In this document: piece after piece, positions 25,459 to 34,342 of the stretch
How positions within the stretch are numbered: the stretch's first letter is position 1
Layout: each line of letters begins with the position of its first letter
NCBI GenBank assembly: GCA_016286145.1
Contig: JAEESD010000004.1
Location: forward strand, 1-42,941
Direction: 5' to 3'
DNA: 42,941 nt
DNA from: Bacteroidales bacterium
Lineage (GTDB): Bacteria > Bacteroidota > Bacteroidia > Bacteroidales > UBA932
Translations under genes and position numbers: made by a program
The notes under the pieces: model-generated
Database searches by the model: none
What the model saw: the letters and a program-made list of their open reading frames with translations, nothing else
What the model was told of the DNA's origin: nothing

Positions 25459-27126
25459 ATGAAAAAGATACTTTACATTTTTATTGCGATAGCCGCAGCG
25501 ATGCTGGCCTCCTGCCAGGAGCCTGAGACGCTGATTCCTTCCGAGTCGCGCTACGGCATCAACAGCGTGACGGCCTATTTCCTCTATGACGATCGCGAGG
25601 AGAACGAGTTCCCGAGCGTAATCGACTATGAGGCCGGAATCATCACCATCGTATTCCCTTATACCTACCCGGCAAATTCGGCTTCCCATCTCGAGATGTC
25701 GGATCTGACGAAGGTGAAGCTGGTTGCGAACCTCGACGACAATGTAGTGGTCGATCCGCCGCTGCTGTTTATGGACCTCACCAAGGACGATAATTTCATC
25801 ACGGTTACAGACCAGAAAAAGGTCAAGAAGACCTATCAGGTCAAGGCCGAGATCCGAAAGAGCAATCTCTGTCAGATCACAAAGTTCGAATTCCCGGCAC
25901 TTAACCTGACCGGCGTCATCAACGAAACTTCGAAGGCTATATCTATCATCTACGACTCTCCTCTTGGGACGCAGCTCGCAAATGTAAGCCTGTCCTTCGG
26001 AGCCTCCTTCAAGGGTGCGGATCCTACCGTAACAGCTCTTGACTATACTAACCCTGTCGACATTACCGTTGTCGCTCAGGACGGTGTTACAGAGGCTACC
26101 TATACGGTGAAGACCGAGACTCCGGATATCCTCTCCAAGGGTATGCGCTACGGCAGCGAGAAGTTCCTCTGGACGGTGGATATGAACACCCTCGGAATCG
26201 GAAACACTCTGCTGACCGGAGGTATCGCCGTCGTTAAGGACTATGTAGTCCTCAATACCCGCGGCGAAGATATGGTAGTTCTGAATAAGGAAACAGGCGA
26301 GAAGACCGGAACAATTGCTCTCGATTTCAAGGGCAACGTAACCAATTTCTACTGTACTGCAGACAGCAAGGACAACATCCTCGTCTGCAACCTTACTCCT
26401 AACGACGGAACCACCTTCAAGATCTGGCGTATCAACGGCATCAACGGAACTCCTACTCTTTATATCACTCTCGATACGGCTAAATCCATGGGCCGAAAGA
26501 TTTCGGTCTACGGAGACCTCGACGGCGATGCTATCATCACCGCCCCGGTCTATCAGGGCGCAAACGAGTTCTATCGCTGGACCGTTACCGGAGGAGTCCT
26601 CAATCCCACTCCGGACCTCGTGACTGTCGCTGACTCCAAGATGGGCGCCTGGACTTACAACTGCGATGTCGTTTACTCCAGCGCGACCGATGTGACTGCG
26701 GACTACTTCCTTTCCAGCTACTCAGCAATTACCGGAGGCGAGCGCAATCACCTCTGGATGGACGGTAAGACACACACAATCAAGTTCCAGAGCCCGAACT
26801 ACAGTGTCAACTGGGTTCCCAACGCCATCGATTACGCCTTCTTCAACGGAGTTGGCTTTATGGTCTCGAACACCATCAACGGCTTCACCTGGGGCGCAGA
26901 CGATGTCATCTATCTCTACGACCTGAGTCAGGATAATCTCGACGGAACCTGCTGGCAGTGTGAGAAGGGCGTCTATGGCTCCTTCGCAACAGCCAACGTA
27001 GCAAATGCCAATCAGACCGGAGATGTAGCCGTGAGGGTATCCGACAACGGCTTCTATATGGACGTCTACTTTATGTTCAGTGGAGGTAAGGTAGCAAGGG
27101 TGCAGTTCGACTGCCTCAATATGTAG
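25459..27126 (+). CDS. DUF5018-type surface lipoprotein
   Basis: The ATG at 25459 gives MKKILYIFIAIAAAMLASCQ with a lipobox at Cys19, five codons after the ORF track start. The 555-residue product has N-terminal Ig-like repeats (about 30–225) with VTDQKKVKKTYQVKAEIRKS and a second such unit ending EATYTVKTETP. A propeller-like region follows, with DYVVLNTRGEDMVVLNKETG and DSKDNILVCNLTPNDG. This layout is that of DUF5018 proteins found next to SusC/D pairs, which probably act as surface glycan-binding proteins. It lies five bases after susD. Confidence 0.8.
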   Translation: MKKILYIFIAIAAAMLASCQEPETLIPSESRYGINSVTAYFLYDDREENEFPSVIDYEAGIITIVFPYTYPANSASHLEMSDLTKVKLVANLDDNVVVDPPLLFMDLTKDDNFITVTDQKKVKKTYQVKAEIRKSNLCQITKFEFPALNLTGVINETSKAISIIYDSPLGTQLANVSLSFGASFKGADPTVTALDYTNPVDITVVAQDGVTEATYTVKTETPDILSKGMRYGSEKFLWTVDMNTLGIGNTLLTGGIAVVKDYVVLNTRGEDMVVLNKETGEKTGTIALDFKGNVTNFYCTADSKDNILVCNLTPNDGTTFKIWRINGINGTPTLYITLDTAKSMGRKISVYGDLDGDAIITAPVYQGANEFYRWTVTGGVLNPTPDLVTVADSKMGAWTYNCDVVYSSATDVTADYFLSSYSAITGGERNHLWMDGKTHTIKFQSPNYSVNWVPNAIDYAFFNGVGFMVSNTINGFTWGADDVIYLYDLSQDNLDGTCWQCEKGVYGSFATANVANANQTGDVAVRVSDNGFYMDVYFMFSGGKVARVQFDCLNM

Positions 27127-27128
27127 AT

Positions 27129-28571
27129 ATGAAAAGAACACTGATTACAGTATTGACTCTCGCCCTCGCCGCGACCCTGGGCTTTTCGGCCTGCGGAGAC
27201 GAAAGCGGGAGGTTCAAGACCCCGGAGTGGCAGCTTCCAGACCCGACTCCCGATCCTGTGACTCCGGTTACTCAGGATGACTCAACCGGAACCGATCCCG
27301 TCACCCCTCCCGGTCCTGTAGTGGAAACCAAACCTTTCTACATCTGGATCGACGCCGCGGCAAACTTCCCGGACTTCGCCAACTCAAAGGACAACATCAG
27401 GCGCGACCTGCAGCTCGCAAAGGATACGGGCTTCACGGACGTCGTGGTGGATGTCCGCCCGACTACGGGCGATATCCTCTTCTCGTCCTCGGTCGGCACC
27501 CCGGTCGCTTGGCTGGGCGCGTGGGTTACCGGCGGCTACAAGAAGTTCGAGCGGACTGCAGACTGGGATTACCTGCAGGCCTTTATCGAGATCGGCCACT
27601 CTCTCGGCCTTCGGGTCCACGCCGCTATGAACACTATGGTCGGCGGCAACAAAACCAGCCTCGGCCAGCAGGGCCTTCTCTACCGCGACTCCTCGAAGAA
27701 GGGCTGGGCTACCAGCTACAACCTTCAGTCCGGTATTATGAACGCTATCGATGCGGGCCAGAGCACGCTCTTCTTCAATCCGGCCCACCCCGACGTCCAG
27801 GCTTATCTGCTTCAGATAATCAAGGACCTGGCTTCGTACAAGGACCTCGACGGAATCTTCCTCGACCGCTGCCGCTATACCGGGCTTCAGACAGACTTTT
27901 CGGATGAGTCCAAGAAGCAGTTTATGGACTATATCGGAGTTGTCACTCTGGAGTGGCCCTCCGACGTACTCCCCGCCGGAACTACTTACAGTACTCAGCC
28001 TTCAAAGAAGCCGAAGTACTACAAGAAGTGGCTGGAATGGAGGGCTAAGGTTATCCACGATTTCATCGAAAAGGCCCACGACATCGCCCACGAACAGAAC
28101 CCGAACATCAAGTTCGGCGTCTATGTCGGAGGATGGTACAGCCAGTACTACGACGTAGGAGTCAACTGGGCCAGCCCCAACTACAACACCAGCGCCTACT
28201 TCAGCGACTGGGCGAGCTCGGATTATAAGAATTATGGATTCGCAGACCATTGCGACCATATGCTTATAGGCGCATATGCCAGTCCCGGCGCCGTCTACGG
28301 AACCGGCGAGTGGACTATGCAGGGCTTCTGCCGCCAGGCAAAGCAGAAAATCGGAGAATCGTGTCCGATAGTGGCCGGAGGGCCCGATGTGGGCAACTGG
28401 GATTCGGACAACAAGTATACCCAGGAGCAGGAGAATGCTGCGATAACTAATTCTGTCAAAGCCTGTTATGATGCGTGCGACGGTTACTTCCTCTTCGATA
28501 TGATACATCTGAAGCAGGCGGACCAGTGGCGCTATGCAAAGGCAGGAATAGACCAGGCCCTTGGCAAATAG
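27129..28571 (+). CDS. GHL10-like glycoside hydrolase lipoprotein
   Basis: The 480-residue product has a lipobox (GFSAC), then an acidic Pro/Thr/Asp linker, then a TIM barrel. It opens FYIWIDAAANFPDFANSKDN and includes GFTDVVVDVRPTTGDILF, LGLRVHAAMNTMVGG, LDGIFLDRCRYTG and FGVYVGGWYSQYYD. The order resembles the GHL10 (DUF187, COG1649) group, often annotated as family 10-like glycosidase or alpha-amylase-like protein. The acidic residues of DVRP and FLDRCRY are candidate active-site positions. Its place as the last gene of the susC operon suggests an extracellular endo-acting role, which is inference. Confidence 0.72.
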   Translation: MKRTLITVLTLALAATLGFSACGDESGRFKTPEWQLPDPTPDPVTPVTQDDSTGTDPVTPPGPVVETKPFYIWIDAAANFPDFANSKDNIRRDLQLAKDTGFTDVVVDVRPTTGDILFSSSVGTPVAWLGAWVTGGYKKFERTADWDYLQAFIEIGHSLGLRVHAAMNTMVGGNKTSLGQQGLLYRDSSKKGWATSYNLQSGIMNAIDAGQSTLFFNPAHPDVQAYLLQIIKDLASYKDLDGIFLDRCRYTGLQTDFSDESKKQFMDYIGVVTLEWPSDVLPAGTTYSTQPSKKPKYYKKWLEWRAKVIHDFIEKAHDIAHEQNPNIKFGVYVGGWYSQYYDVGVNWASPNYNTSAYFSDWASSDYKNYGFADHCDHMLIGAYASPGAVYGTGEWTMQGFCRQAKQKIGESCPIVAGGPDVGNWDSDNKYTQEQENAAITNSVKACYDACDGYFLFDMIHLKQADQWRYAKAGIDQALGK

Positions 28572-28593
28572 TACTGTATTTAATAATTTTACA

Positions 28594-28622
28594 TTGAGGA
28601 TTAAAATTTTTTACTAACTTTA
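28594..28622 (+). promoter_or_regulatory. Weak promoter before the 1186-residue lipoprotein
   Basis: TTG at 28594–28596 is followed after 18 bases by TAACTTTA, one base off the -7 form. The 110-base intergenic segment 28572–28681 is very AT-rich and holds no clear hairpin. Confidence 0.4.
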
Positions 28623-28681
28623 CATCCGATACGAAAATTCCAAACTAACCTTATAATAATTCATTAACCAACCAAAATTTC

Positions 28682-31600
28682 ATGAAAAAGATTCTGTTAG
28701 CTATTTTTGGCGCAGCTCTCCTTATGGTGGGTTGTACCAAGGAGATTCAGACTGCGGTCAATGACCTCAATTCCAGAGTCTCTGCTCTCGAAACTCAGGT
28801 AGCAGCAAACAAAGCCGCTATTGAGAAACTCCAGGGCGGTGCAGTTATCCAGAATGTAGCTCAGACTGCTACTGGATGGACTATCACCCTTAGCGACAAC
28901 ACCGTTCTTACTCTCTACAACGGAACGAACGGAACAAACGGACAGGACGGAGCTCCCGGTGCTCCCGGTAAGGATGGTGAGAACGGAGACGCCTTCTTCT
29001 CAAGCGTAGAGGTTGACGGCGACACCGTAGTTATCAAGCTTGTAGACGGAACTACCTTCGTACTTCCTCTGTATGTTGAGTTCGAACTCGAGCTCCTCAC
29101 CGAGGATGTAGTTCTCAAGGCAGCCGCTACAACCCCTCTCCTTTATCGTATCAAGGGCGAGACCCCGGAGACTAAGCTCCACATCGTAGCCGGTGGCGAG
29201 TACAAAGCTACTGTTAGCGAGAATTCTCCTGAGATCCTCATCACCGCTCCTGCAGTTCTTACCCCCAACAACATCGTTGTGATGGCAGACCGCGGAGACG
29301 GAAAGGTTTCTGTAAAGACCATCAACATCGTCGGTCAGGAACTCGAGGTTTCAACAACCTTCGCCCGTACTGCTTACTTCTGGAGCGACAGCTTCAAGAT
29401 GAATGTCGTTTCCAACGTCCCTGTTACCTTCTCCTCCGACGTACCTTGGCTCACCTTCGAGGGAACCAAAGCAACCGAAGAGTATGAGGTCACCGTCAAG
29501 GTCGCAGTTACTCCTTCCTGCAAGGCTCGTACTGGCAACGTAATCGTGAAGGATCCTGAAGGAAATATCGTACAGAACCTCGCTGTTACTCAGGATGGTT
29601 GTTCAACCTTCTTCCTGAACAACCAAAAAGCCTATGCAACATGGGATGATGCTGCCGCAGCACTTGCCACCGCTACCGCTGATGGCCAGAACATCGGAAC
29701 AGACGGATCAGTCCAGGTTATCATCTCTCAGGATGCCGAACTTGGCCGTATCGTTCTCCCTGCCAATGAAGCTATCAAATCACTCGTGATCAAGCCTCGT
29801 TTCTACGGCGTTCCCGCTGCAGATCCTTCCAAGGTAGTCATCAAGGGTGTCACTGTTCCTGCAGGCATCCCTACAACAGTTCAGAACCTTGTCATCCGTC
29901 CTACCGGTGACTGCGTGGTTACCGATGTCAATGCTGGCAACCCTCTTGCTATCAATCTTGGCAGCGGAGTCAATACTCTTACTGTAGAAAACGTTACCAT
30001 CGACGGTCTCGAGGAGACTTACCTCACCAAGACCGGTACTCTCATCTTCGATATGACTTCTGCAGATGGTTCGGTGGTTAACTTCACTGGCTGTACTATC
30101 AATGCAGATCCCGGTAACGCCGGCCGTATTGCCCAGATCTATGGTGGTAAGTATACCTTCGACGGCTGTACTTTCAACGGCGGTTATCCCGATTATGCAA
30201 TGCGTCTGTATCTGAATACCGATATGACGGTGAAGAACAGCGTTATCAATGTCCCCAACAACTGGATCAACCTCAGGACTGGTGGAAATGAGTTCGCCGG
30301 AAAAGTTACTCCTGCCATCGAAGTTGATGCTGAGTATCACCTCATCTCTGAGGACAGCAATATCTATGGACCTGACGTAGTCCGCGTCTACACTGGTAAT
30401 ACTAAGGTAGGCTCCGGTACTCAGTCCATCTATCCTGCCAAGAAGGGTGGCGAAGGAATCGTCAAGCTCGGCGCTATCTGCTATCCTACCCTTACCGCAG
30501 CTATCGCAGCAGCTCCTTCAGGATCTGTTATCGAGGTTGGCGAAGGTGAGATCGACGACAATGTAAAGGTTCCTAACGGAAAGACCCTCACCATCAAGGG
30601 TGCAGGTCCCGCCAAGTCCGTCATCAACGGTAACCTTGAGATCTCCGGTTCTCTTACCATCAAGGATCTCACCCTTAAGACTAAGGAGAATGTTACCAAC
30701 AAAGACCTCGGCGTAAAGGTCAGCGGAGACAACTACGAGTGGGGCCACATCTACCTCGCACGTGTTGAGAACGGCGCAACCAACGTAACCTTCGAGAATG
30801 TCCGCTTCGACGCTACTACCGAAGTTGCAGACTTCGCCAGCACAATGTCGATGCTCTGGATCTCCCAGGCTAAGAACGTCAAGGTTATCAACTGCCAGTT
30901 CGACGCAGTCGCAGGCGGTGCATACTGCCCTAACCAGACCCACGAAGCCGACGTTCTCTGGAGCGGCAACGTCTTCAACGGACTCGGGAAGAAGGCTTGG
31001 GCTATCCGCGTAATGGATAAGACCGACGCTGTCATCACCGGCAACGAATTCAACATCGCAGGTGAGGCTATCGAGCTCTACAACGACTTCCTCAACTACA
31101 AGGGATCCCTCATTATGGGTGACGGTGTTGTAGACGACAACTACTATGGAACCGGCGTTACTCACGCTATCTTCAGTGCTTATGGCCTTGCAGATTACAT
31201 CTTCAATGGTGTAACTATCAAGCCTACCAGCCTGTCCTTCAACACTCCTACCACAAGCGGTAAGAGGGAGCCGAAGCTCTCGCTCGTATGGTCACACATT
31301 GATGACGCCGCCTGGGGAGAAAACGTAGCGCTCGGAAACGTCCGTAACATCACCGCAAATACCAACGGAGTTTATCTTGTCAATACTGCCGGTATCATTC
31401 ACACCGTTTCCCTCGAAGACGGCTCATTCGTAAAGAACGTAAATGTAGGCACTACGGGCGGTCTCTTCCAGCTCGACGGTGCTGCGGCTCTTTCAGACGG
31501 AACGATCATCCTCTCCAATATGGCAAATGCAGTCGGACAGAAGTTCAAGGTGATGAAGTACGACGGCGAGAAAGTTGACACTCTGGCTCAGTACGTTATC

Positions 31601-32242
31601 GCAAATGTTGACGGAGCTGTTCCGAGGCTTGGTGATATGATTTCCGTTTCAGGAACTGCTGAGGCTCCCGTTGTTTACGCCCTTGACTATTCCTGCCCTA
31701 CCTCAGTTGGTGGAAAGGGACGCATCTTTACCTTCAAACCCGCATCGAAGGCTGATGGTTATTCATCAATGGAATACTACGGCGGAATGAACTGCGGTCG
31801 TGTCGGTATCGGCAGCTTCACTATGTACAAGGACAACAAGGCTCTCCTTCAGTGGGACAACGCCAATATGCGTCTTCTCAACTACCAGGAGTGGGGCGGA
31901 ACAGCCGCTGACGAGATTGTCCCTGCAGACATTACCAACAAGTGCGTCCGTTCGGCAAGGTTCTTCACTGCCGGCGACAGCGAATTCGCTGCTCTTCTCG
32001 AAATGAGCAAGTACAACGGTTCCAATTCTTACGGCGCAGTTATACGAGTCTACAAACTCGCAACCGGAAATCTTGTCAATGACCTAAACGGAGCAACAGC
32101 GCTTGCTTCCTATGAAATTCCTTCAGCCACTGCTTCCGGAAACGCTTGCGGTAGCCTTGAGGTCATCCAGAAGGACGGCAAGGTCTTCATCGCAGCTGGT
32201 ATCCGTTCGACAGGTGTAGTTGTTCTCGAACTCAAGCTCTAA
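28682..32242 (+). CDS. Large surface lipoprotein: coiled coil, collagen-like stretch, BACON, beta-helix, propeller
   Basis: The 1186-residue product begins with a lipobox (LLMVGC, Cys18). A coiled coil follows (about 20–52, heptads NDLNSRVSALETQVAANKAA), as in DUF4988 proteins, then a collagen-like Gly-x-y run GTNGTNGQDGAPGAPGKDGE (about 81–103). Next is a BACON-like sandwich (about 220–307, ending NLAVTQDG). A long parallel beta-helix (about 310–850) includes GSVIEVGEGEIDDNVKVPNG and GPAKSVINGNLEISGSLTIK. The C-terminal 320 residues resemble the propeller of the DUF5018 protein. The coiled coil and collagen-like part suggest a trimeric stalk presenting a glycan-binding head. It has its own promoter and terminator. 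No enzyme motif was recognised. Confidence 0.72.
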   Translation: MKKILLAIFGAALLMVGCTKEIQTAVNDLNSRVSALETQVAANKAAIEKLQGGAVIQNVAQTATGWTITLSDNTVLTLYNGTNGTNGQDGAPGAPGKDGENGDAFFSSVEVDGDTVVIKLVDGTTFVLPLYVEFELELLTEDVVLKAAATTPLLYRIKGETPETKLHIVAGGEYKATVSENSPEILITAPAVLTPNNIVVMADRGDGKVSVKTINIVGQELEVSTTFARTAYFWSDSFKMNVVSNVPVTFSSDVPWLTFEGTKATEEYEVTVKVAVTPSCKARTGNVIVKDPEGNIVQNLAVTQDGCSTFFLNNQKAYATWDDAAAALATATADGQNIGTDGSVQVIISQDAELGRIVLPANEAIKSLVIKPRFYGVPAADPSKVVIKGVTVPAGIPTTVQNLVIRPTGDCVVTDVNAGNPLAINLGSGVNTLTVENVTIDGLEETYLTKTGTLIFDMTSADGSVVNFTGCTINADPGNAGRIAQIYGGKYTFDGCTFNGGYPDYAMRLYLNTDMTVKNSVINVPNNWINLRTGGNEFAGKVTPAIEVDAEYHLISEDSNIYGPDVVRVYTGNTKVGSGTQSIYPAKKGGEGIVKLGAICYPTLTAAIAAAPSGSVIEVGEGEIDDNVKVPNGKTLTIKGAGPAKSVINGNLEISGSLTIKDLTLKTKENVTNKDLGVKVSGDNYEWGHIYLARVENGATNVTFENVRFDATTEVADFASTMSMLWISQAKNVKVINCQFDAVAGGAYCPNQTHEADVLWSGNVFNGLGKKAWAIRVMDKTDAVITGNEFNIAGEAIELYNDFLNYKGSLIMGDGVVDDNYYGTGVTHAIFSAYGLADYIFNGVTIKPTSLSFNTPTTSGKREPKLSLVWSHIDDAAWGENVALGNVRNITANTNGVYLVNTAGIIHTVSLEDGSFVKNVNVGTTGGLFQLDGAAALSDGTIILSNMANAVGQKFKVMKYDGEKVDTLAQYVIANVDGAVPRLGDMISVSGTAEAPVVYALDYSCPTSVGGKGRIFTFKPASKADGYSSMEYYGGMNCGRVGIGSFTMYKDNKALLQWDNANMRLLNYQEWGGTAADEIVPADITNKCVRSARFFTAGDSEFAALLEMSKYNGSNSYGAVIRVYKLATGNLVNDLNGATALASYEIPSATASGNACGSLEVIQKDGKVFIAAGIRSTGVVVLELKL

Positions 32243-32264
32243 TACTTGATATCTTTCAAAAATT

Positions 32265-32296
32265 GAGGGTGGCCTTTGGGCCGCCCTCTTTTTTTT
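32265..32296 (+). terminator. Terminator of the large lipoprotein gene
   Basis: A 10-bp stem GAGGGTGGCC with GGCCGCCCTC (one G-T pair) closes the four-base loop TTTG and is followed by eight T residues. It lies 22 bases after the stop codon. Its loop is also the -33 box of the next promoter. Confidence 0.88.
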
Positions 32297-32305
32297 GTAA
32301 CTTTG
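32275..32305 (+). promoter_or_regulatory. Promoter of the FAD oxidoreductase gene, nested in the terminator
   Basis: TTTG at 32275–32278 is followed after exactly 19 bases by TAACTTTG at 32298–32305, a full match to the Bacteroides form. The -33 box is the loop of the preceding terminator hairpin, and the terminator T-run fills the spacer. The ATG is 19 bases after the -7 box. Confidence 0.7.
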
Positions 32306-32324
32306 AACTGAAACTGATTAACCA

Positions 32325-34121
32325 ATGAAACGTATCTTCCTTCTTATCGCAACCCTCGCGTTCGCGATGTCTTGTACTCAAAACGTAGATGTACTCATAG
32401 TCGGCGGCGGAGCCTCCGGAACGGCCGCAGGCGTTCAGGCCGCGCGCTGCGGTGTGAATACCCTTATAGTCGAGGAGACGCCCTGGCTCGGCGGAATGTT
32501 GACCTCGGCCGGAGTGTCGGCCATAGACGGAAACTACCGCCTGCGCGGCGGCTTATTCCGCGAATTTACCGATGCCGTGGCCCAGCATTATGGCGGCTAC
32601 GAAAACCTTAAGACAGGCTGGGTAAGTCATATCCAGTTCGAACCTAAGGTGGGCGAACAGATCCTTGAAGACCTCGCGGCGGCAGAACCCAAGCTGAAGG
32701 TAGTTAAGGGGCTGCGTTTCGTCTGCGCGAAAAAACTCTCCCGCGGATGGGAAGTGGGCTTCGAGTCCGAATCGGGCGCGAAGAAGACCGTGCGCTGTAA
32801 GATATTGATCGATGGGACCGAGCTCGGCGATGTAGCCAAAGCCTGCGGAGTCGCGTACCACATCGGCTTCGACCCGCGCTCGTACACGGGCGAGGAGATG
32901 GCCCTCGAAGAGGGGAACGATATCGTGCAGGATATGACCATGGTAATGACGATCAAGGACTATGGTCCGGAGGCGGATATGACCATTGCCCGGCCGGAGG
33001 GATACAACGAGCGCAACTATATCAACAGCTGCAAGAACCCGCTCAATGACGAATCGATTTCGAAGGGGCAGCCGCTGTGGACGCCGGAGATGATGCTCTC
33101 TTACGGCCTACTTCCCGGCGGGGAGATGATGATCAACTGGCCCGTGGAGGCGAACGACTTCTACGCCAATATAATAGAGATGTCGCGCGAGCAGAGGGAT
33201 TCCGTTATCGCAGTCGCGAAGCAGCGCACGCTCGGCTTCCTCTACTTCCTGCAGACCAGTCTTGGGATGAAGAGCCTCGGGCTGGCAGACGAATATCCGT
33301 CGGAGGATGGGCTCGCGCTGTTCCCGTACTATCGCGAGAGCCGCCGCATCGAGGGCGAACATCTGTTCACTCTGGACGAGGCCCGCGACCGCTATTCGAC
33401 TAACGCCTACCGTACGGGCGTCTGCGTCGGCGATTATCCGGTCGATCACCATCACTATGCTTATCCCGACTGGGCTTCGCTCCCGCGCCTTCATTTCGCT
33501 CCGATCCCGTCGTTTACCCTGCCGCTCGGCTCGCTCGTACCGCTTAAGGTCGAGGATCTGATAGTGGCTGAGAAGTCGATCAGTGTGACTAACCTGATCA
33601 ACGGCTCGACCCGCCTTCAGCCGGTGGTAGTGGAGATAGGTCAGACCGCCGGCATCCTGGCAGCGCTTTCCGTCCAGCGCGGGTGCGCGGTTCGCGAGGT
33701 TGACGTCCGTTCGGTCCAGAAAGCGCTGCTTGCCGCCGGCGCCTACCTCCAGCCGTGGCTTGACCTGAAGCCGGGTGAGGAAGGGTTCGAAGCCCTGCAG
33801 CGTATAGGCAGTACGGGTATTTTGCGCGGTATCGGCCGCAATGTCGGCTGGGCCAACGAGTCCTGGTTCCGCGCCGGCGACCCGCTGCTCTGGAACGAGC
33901 TCGACCTTGGAGATTATTATGATGCGGTGGTGGTGGATTCCGACGAGCCGGTTCAGGCAGAGGATTTTTATGCCCTGTTGCGTGACCTCGGCGCTGATGT
34001 GATAGGTGAACCCTCCAATCCTTCCGCCGAGATTACACGCCTTGAAGCCGCGGTCCTTCTCGACAAATATCTTGACCCGTTTGAGAAGCCGGTAGATTTC
34101 AGCGGTAACCTGGTGAAGTAG
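32325..34121 (+). CDS. FAD-dependent oxidoreductase lipoprotein
   Basis: The 598-residue product has a lipoprotein-type start (MKRIFLLIATLAFAMSC). A Rossmann FAD-binding motif DVLIVGGGASGTAAGVQAA follows at once (about 22–40), with IVEETPWLGGMLTSAGVSAI after it. The segment GTELGDVAKACGVAYHIG and the C-terminal DLIVAEKSISVTNLINGSTR fit the FAD_oxidored family, members of which are common next to glycoside hydrolases in Bacteroidota. It may oxidise or epimerise a sugar outside the cytoplasm; substrate and electron acceptor are unknown. It ends 34 bases before REP copy 1. Confidence 0.82.
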   Translation: MKRIFLLIATLAFAMSCTQNVDVLIVGGGASGTAAGVQAARCGVNTLIVEETPWLGGMLTSAGVSAIDGNYRLRGGLFREFTDAVAQHYGGYENLKTGWVSHIQFEPKVGEQILEDLAAAEPKLKVVKGLRFVCAKKLSRGWEVGFESESGAKKTVRCKILIDGTELGDVAKACGVAYHIGFDPRSYTGEEMALEEGNDIVQDMTMVMTIKDYGPEADMTIARPEGYNERNYINSCKNPLNDESISKGQPLWTPEMMLSYGLLPGGEMMINWPVEANDFYANIIEMSREQRDSVIAVAKQRTLGFLYFLQTSLGMKSLGLADEYPSEDGLALFPYYRESRRIEGEHLFTLDEARDRYSTNAYRTGVCVGDYPVDHHHYAYPDWASLPRLHFAPIPSFTLPLGSLVPLKVEDLIVAEKSISVTNLINGSTRLQPVVVEIGQTAGILAALSVQRGCAVREVDVRSVQKALLAAGAYLQPWLDLKPGEEGFEALQRIGSTGILRGIGRNVGWANESWFRAGDPLLWNELDLGDYYDAVVVDSDEPVQAEDFYALLRDLGADVIGEPSNPSAEITRLEAAVLLDKYLDPFEKPVDFSGNLVK

Positions 34122-34155
34122 CCCTGCTGCTTTTGGCCGTTGCCCCCCCTCGGCC

Positions 34156-34244
34156 CGTGCATACCCTCCCTAAATTAAAGGAGGGTATGTGCGTTTAGGC
34201 CCCAAAATGCACATACCCTCAGCTCCGTAGCCGAGGGTATGCAC
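34156..34244 (+). repeat. REP-like palindromic element, copy 1
   Basis: This 89-bp element has two outer hairpins with the same arms, CATACCCTC and GAGGGTATG. Hairpin A has a 10-bp stem and a CTAAATTAAA loop; hairpin B has a longer stem with one mismatch around CCGT. A central inverted repeat (GAGGGTATGTGC with GCACATACCCTC) can compete with both. It lies just upstream of the RAYT gene in the same orientation as copy 2. Confidence 0.9.
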
Positions 34245-34283
34245 CGTTAGGGGAAAAATTTTGGAATTATCCTGCGAAATCCC

Positions 34284-34313
34284 TTGACATATTATCGAAA
34301 ATCTCTATTTTTG
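34284..34313 (+). promoter_or_regulatory. Promoter of the RAYT gene
   Basis: TTG at 34284–34286 is followed after 19 bases by TATTTTTG at 34306–34313, a full match to the -7 form. It is 29 bases before the ATG and 39 bases after REP copy 1. Confidence 0.65.
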
Positions 34314-34342
34314 GAGCACCTGCCTTAACGTCTATTATAACT

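Noticed and set aside
28572-28681. Terminator for the susC operon in the AT-rich gap
   Set aside because: No GC-rich stem with a T-run was found; only weak AT pairing is possible.
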